From H111-94 sp034436045 (GTDB lineage: Bacteria > Chloroflexota > Ktedonobacteria > Ktedonobacterales > Ktedonobacteraceae): a DNA stretch of 16,379 nucleotides. The stretch spans positions 1 through 16,379 of the forward strand of contig DAOTVZ010000272.1 of the NCBI GenBank assembly GCA_034436045.1, in the 5' to 3' direction. The translations under genes were made by a program, and so were the position numbers. The notes under the pieces are model-generated. The model saw only the letters and a list, made by a program, of their open reading frames with translations, was not told where the DNA came from and did not search any database. Below are positions 13,473 through 16,379 of the stretch, piece after piece. The stretch's first letter is position 1; each line of letters starts with the position of its first letter.

Positions 13473-14804
13473 ATGCCATCAAGTGAAAGGGAGCGTTCCG
13501 AGCGCAGAACGTATCGCAGAAGTCCTGGACGACAATACGAGAATGACTATGATCCGTTGCGCCACCAGCATAGTCACAGCCGAAGCGGACCTATGGAACA
13601 GCGAGGACAGACGCTCCAGAGCGGAAGTATATCGCAGCAAGATCGGTGGCCCACACGCACCAACGCTACTGCACACACCAGCACCGCCATGTTACAGCGC
13701 CCCAATTTACGTCGAACACGCCAGCTCTTGCGCCAGAATATTATCGCCAGCAAAGGGCGCGCCGCCGTCGAAGCGGCAGAGCAGCGTGAACAATTTCTCC
13801 AGGCCATCCCGGAAGATGCCCCTCTCGATCAACAAGAACAGCACGAGATACGCGCCTCACGCCACTATCCGTCGCAGAATGGTCGCTCTCCACTGTATAT
13901 CCCTTCCACACGCGAACTAGAAGATTTTGAACAGGAACCCTGGTCGGAGGAACAAGATGTAGACCCCGACCTGGGCATCGATTACGAAGACCCGCTCGAT
14001 GCGCGCCTCGGCTATAGGGAACTGGTACCACCCCGCATGGCAACACGCGGCGGTCAGCGCCAACCGACCCGTGTCCCCACGCGCAGTGTGCGCCCCATGC
14101 CGGAGTACGAAGATGAATATGAGGATAACGAGGACGACTACGAGGAGGAAGAGGAACAACCGGAACGGCGCAAGAAACGCAAAAAGAAGCTGTCCCGGCG
14201 TGGTTTGCTGGCCGGTATCGGCATCGTTGCGCTCGGCGGAGCCAGTGCTGCGGCCTATGAACTGGCTCCTAAAGTGCCGGGGCTGGCCGGTAATCTGGGA
14301 AATAACATCGAAAAGCAGTTGCAAGAAGCCTTCAACCGGGGAGTCGAGCAGGGCGCTAACGCGGTACGGCAAGATTTCGTCAACTCGCTGGAGAACCTGG
14401 AAGGCTTCACGCTTGATGGCGCTATGACCTCTGTCAAGCTGATGCGGGCCGCCTATGACACCTTTGTCTCGCCCATCGTCAAGTTTGGTGCGACCATAGC
14501 CACCGATTTTCTGACGGCAATGGATCGTGCCTACACCACCGCGCGTGGCTGGCTGCGCAACATCGGTCAGGATAACAGTACGCTGGCCGCCATTCAGAGC
14601 GTGCTGGATAGCTGGACAACGCAGGTTGCAAACATGCCCAAACAACTTGACGCCATCACCGAGGCCGACCTGGACGGTGCCCAGGCCTACCTGCGCGCCT
14701 TGCAGCAGAAGCTCGCCGAAGAGAAAGCCAAACTGGCCACCAGCCAGAAAGGCACACCAACCCCGGCTCCTACACCCACTTCGACGGCCCAACCTAAGCA
14801 ATAA
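13473..14804 (+). CDS. Unknown 443-aa protein with disordered N-terminus and internal twin-arginine-like membrane segment
   Basis: No family is recognised. Residues 1-210 are polar, Arg/Gln/Ser-rich and probably disordered, with one helical stretch at about 76-125. A strongly acidic run (EYEDEYEDNEDDYEEEEE, about 211-228) is followed immediately by a basic run (about 231-240), then LSRRGLLAGIGIVALGG (240-256) and ASAAAYELAP. This resembles a twin-arginine signal (RR at 242-243, hydrophobic segment, Ala-rich end), but it sits 240 residues inside the protein. Residues 275-425 form amphipathic helices with coiled-coil character, and the end is PT-rich (TPTPAPTPTSTAQ). AGGAGG (13455-13460) lies 12 nt before the ATG, a rather long spacing. 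It could be an inner-membrane-anchored or Tat-dependent protein with a large cytoplasmic tail. Gene reality is likely; function is open. Confidence 0.65.
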   Translation: MPSSERERSERRTYRRSPGRQYENDYDPLRHQHSHSRSGPMEQRGQTLQSGSISQQDRWPTRTNATAHTSTAMLQRPNLRRTRQLLRQNIIASKGRAAVEAAEQREQFLQAIPEDAPLDQQEQHEIRASRHYPSQNGRSPLYIPSTRELEDFEQEPWSEEQDVDPDLGIDYEDPLDARLGYRELVPPRMATRGGQRQPTRVPTRSVRPMPEYEDEYEDNEDDYEEEEEQPERRKKRKKKLSRRGLLAGIGIVALGGASAAAYELAPKVPGLAGNLGNNIEKQLQEAFNRGVEQGANAVRQDFVNSLENLEGFTLDGAMTSVKLMRAAYDTFVSPIVKFGATIATDFLTAMDRAYTTARGWLRNIGQDNSTLAAIQSVLDSWTTQVANMPKQLDAITEADLDGAQAYLRALQQKLAEEKAKLATSQKGTPTPAPTPTSTAQPKQ

Positions 14805-14810
14805 ATCCTA

Positions 14811-14894
14811 TAGGGGCGTGATACCGGCGGGCCTGCTATCCATCGGGTGGCTACGAGGCCCCTCACCAGTTCCTTCTACCTACCCACGCCCCTA
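14811..14894 (+). repeat. 84-nt foldback element (imperfect long palindrome), possible MITE-like repeat or structured RNA
   Basis: The outer arms TAGGGGCGTG (14811-14820) and CACGCCCCTA (14885-14894) are perfectly complementary over 10 bp. Inside, GGGCCT (14829-14834) pairs with AGGCCC (14856-14861), and TATCCA (14837-14842) pairs with TGGCTA (14848-14853) apart from one mismatch, around a 5-nt TCGGG loop. The element begins 6 nt after the preceding stop. The GGGGCG...CGCCCC core is flanked by TA on both sides, like a TA target duplication. The rest of this 354-base gap holds an AU-rich hairpin (separate entry) and no gene I can support. Confidence 0.5.
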
Positions 14895-14976
14895 CCATAT
14901 ATTGAATTAGCTGGAATCAATGACGGTCGCCCTGTTCACACTCCAATATCCTGCCTGCCTCTTGTTTCGCTATAGA

Positions 14977-15003
14977 AAAAGAGGAATAGTTTGTTCCTCT
15001 TTT
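14977..15003 (+). terminator. AU-rich hairpin, probable bidirectional terminator
   Basis: AAAAGAGGAA (14977-14986) and TTCCTCTTTT (14994-15003) are perfectly complementary over 10 bp with a 7-nt loop. A-tract before and T-tract after the GAGG core are typical of an intrinsic terminator working in either direction. It lies between the 443-aa gene and the methyltransferase. Confidence 0.55.
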
Positions 15004-15158
15004 GACATAAATGATATTAAAATGCCGTTTTTTTGTATCGGATTGCTTTCGAGGTTGCGTGGTAGACGTGAAGGCTACGTATCTACTATCCTGGCTTATG
15101 TAGAGATTACAGTCGTGGCAGAGGTTCAACGAGGGGTAAATTTTAGGAGGAAAGGCTT

Positions 15159-16379
15159 ATGGTTCGCTTACAATTCCGACTGCGCAACCAGAATGTGATC
15201 AACTATTTACGTCAGAAGGCTAACGGTGAATCGAAATCTGTGCAGGCCGAGGCGACGACAAAGGAGGATATCTCGCGTCTCTCGACAAAGCTCTCTCTGC
15301 CCACACTGACACGTGGCGAGGAAAAATCCGCCGTTTTGAAAGGAGGCAGGCCGTCGAAAGCCATCTCGGCAACAGCAGTGGCCCGTCCGCAAGGGCCGAC
15401 GCTTTTGAGCGGGCAGCACTCCCAATCCGCTCCAGCCGCTCGCAACATGGTCACATCGGTAATGGAACCGCTGATCCCCCCACGCCAAAGCCTCAAGACG
15501 GATGTATTATCGTTGCTGGATGCACCGACTTCTAGACCGCTTGCACATGTTCCGGCACATATACAAACCGTTGATACAAAGGAGAGCCGCGAACTGATCG
15601 CGCGCGCGCCGTATATCTTGCCGCTAGATGCTACAGAGACGAATCGGCTCGACTTCCAGCACTACGCTTTGCGTCAGGCGCTTGGCGGTAACTACGCTGC
15701 GCCAATTAATCATCCGCAGAGCATTCTGGATGTCGGCACGGGCACAGCGCGCTGGGGTATTGAACTGGCAACCATTTTTCCCCACAGCAGCGTCATCGGG
15801 CTGGATATCATGGTGCCACATTTAACGACTTATCCACGCAACTTCGCGTTTGTGCATGGCAACGTGCTGGATGGTTTACCCTTTGCCAACAGCACCTTCG
15901 ATTTTGTGCATCAACGCCTGCTCTTACCGGCCTTGCCGATGCAGCGCCTGCATTTCGTGTTATCCGAGCTTGTGCGTGTAGCCGCGCCGATGGGCTGGAT
16001 CGAACTGGTGGAGGCAGATGTCAATATCCAGTCCGGTGGCAGCGCGAACAGGAAGTTGACCGAATGGATGGTAGAGGCCAGCCGCCATTATGGTATTGAT
16101 CCATGTCTGGGCACGCGCGTCGGTGAATTTTTGAGCATGATGCGCCTGAAAGATATTGAGGTGCGCTCGGTTTCCTTGCCGGTAGGCCACTGGGGCGGAC
16201 GCATCGGGCGACTCATGGCAGCAGATATGGTTGCGCTCTATCAGGGCATGAAACAACGCATTCTAGCTCTGACCGGCGTCAGCAGCGAAACCTACGACTA
16301 TACCTGTCTAAAGATGCAGCACGAATGGGAATACAATCGCTGCAAGATCGTCTTCCACATCGCCTACGGGCAACGGAAA
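15159..16379 (+). CDS. SAM-dependent class I methyltransferase with long N-terminal extension (partial, runs off the window)
   Basis: The frame is open from ATG 15159 to the last base (407 codons, no stop), so the 3' end is missing. AGGAGG (15145-15150) lies 8 nt before the ATG. Residues 1-140 are polar, Ser/Pro/Ala-rich and probably disordered. Then comes APYILPLDATETNRLDFQHY (150-169), a block typical of LaeA/TAM-type methyltransferases, followed by the SAM-binding motif I ILDVGTGTARWG (189-200), an acidic residue at the end of strand 2 (D216 in GLDI), and the motif around FVHGNVLDGLPFANSTFDFV (231-250). The C-terminal part fits the Methyltransf_25/UbiE-like fold. The substrate (small molecule or protein) cannot be predicted. 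The coding region is complete on its 5' side and shows no frameshift. Confidence 0.88.
   Translation, partial: MVRLQFRLRNQNVINYLRQKANGESKSVQAEATTKEDISRLSTKLSLPTLTRGEEKSAVLKGGRPSKAISATAVARPQGPTLLSGQHSQSAPAARNMVTSVMEPLIPPRQSLKTDVLSLLDAPTSRPLAHVPAHIQTVDTKESRELIARAPYILPLDATETNRLDFQHYALRQALGGNYAAPINHPQSILDVGTGTARWGIELATIFPHSSVIGLDIMVPHLTTYPRNFAFVHGNVLDGLPFANSTFDFVHQRLLLPALPMQRLHFVLSELVRVAAPMGWIELVEADVNIQSGGSANRKLTEWMVEASRHYGIDPCLGTRVGEFLSMMRLKDIEVRSVSLPVGHWGGRIGRLMAADMVALYQGMKQRILALTGVSSETYDYTCLKMQHEWEYNRCKIVFHIAYGQRK

Noticed and set aside
13321..13920. 199-codon plus-strand frame overlapping the 443-aa gene
   Set aside because: It lacks a ribosome site and domain-like sequence, and the 443-aa frame is longer with clear architecture; the second open frame probably reflects low complexity.
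13917..14801. 294-codon minus-strand frame
   Set aside because: Antisense shadow of the 443-aa gene; repetitive Leu/Phe/Gly-rich translation of its acidic and basic runs.
14811..14894. tRNA gene, because of the 8-10 bp acceptor-like outer stem and about 80-nt length
   Set aside because: No TTC-type T-loop, D-arm or anticodon arm can be placed; the inner pairing is one long rod instead of a cloverleaf.
15002..15030. TTGACA at 15002-15007 as the -35 box of the methyltransferase gene
   Set aside because: No acceptable -10 box lies 16-18 bp downstream; the nearest candidate (TAAAAT, 15018-15023) is only 10 bp away.

Overview
This 16.4 kb window looks like chromosomal DNA from a GC-rich, non-proteobacterial bacterium. 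The best guess is a member of the Chloroflexota, class Ktedonobacteria. The reasons are several membrane-anchored proteins with Pro/Thr-rich linkers, a MoxR/DUF58 operon, strong AGGAGG-type ribosome sites beside at least one apparently leaderless gene, and a LaeA/TAM-like methyltransferase. This assignment is inference from general gene character; no rRNA or other marker is present. There is no sign of a phage, transposase gene, CRISPR array, tRNA or rRNA.

Layout. (1) 280-1424 (+): a visibly more AT-rich type II toxin-antitoxin pair (excisionase-type HTH antitoxin, PIN-domain toxin), with two hairpins between the genes. (2) 1547-5503 (-): a membrane-anchored glycoside-hydrolase-like protein, mnmE (tRNA U34 modification), fdhD (formate dehydrogenase sulfurtransferase) and a small unknown protein whose stop lies 3 nt before fdhD. 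mnmE has a TATAAT box 6 nt before its ATG and no Shine-Dalgarno, which suggests a leaderless mRNA. (3) 5678-6157 (+): a Fur-family metalloregulator, divergent from the fdhD unit. (4) 6306-10313 (+): a four-gene set consisting of an anchored beta-rich protein, a MoxR AAA+ ATPase, a DUF58 protein and a second anchored protein. This looks like an envelope-associated chaperone/assembly operon. (5) 10371-12082: a small MerR/excisionase-like HTH protein (-) divergent from a citrate synthase (+). The HTH resembles the domain that some bacteria carry fused to the N-terminus of citrate-synthase-family proteins. The shared promoter region holds a near-consensus promoter for the regulator and three 10-bp-phased direct repeats just upstream of the citrate synthase promoter. 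(6) 12148-13300 (+): a split chromate transporter (two overlapping ChrA halves). (7) 13473-14804 (+): an unrecognised 443-aa protein with a disordered, charged N-terminal half and an internal twin-arginine-like membrane segment. (8) 14805-15158: an 84-nt foldback element and an AU-rich hairpin. (9) 15159 to the window end (+): an incomplete SAM methyltransferase open through the last base.

The most interesting local system is the divergent HTH/citrate synthase pair with its phased repeats, which reads as a compact regulator-target unit. Next are the leaderless mnmE, the unknown fdhD-coupled small protein, the two anchored proteins bracketing MoxR/DUF58, the internal Tat-like 443-aa protein and the foldback element.
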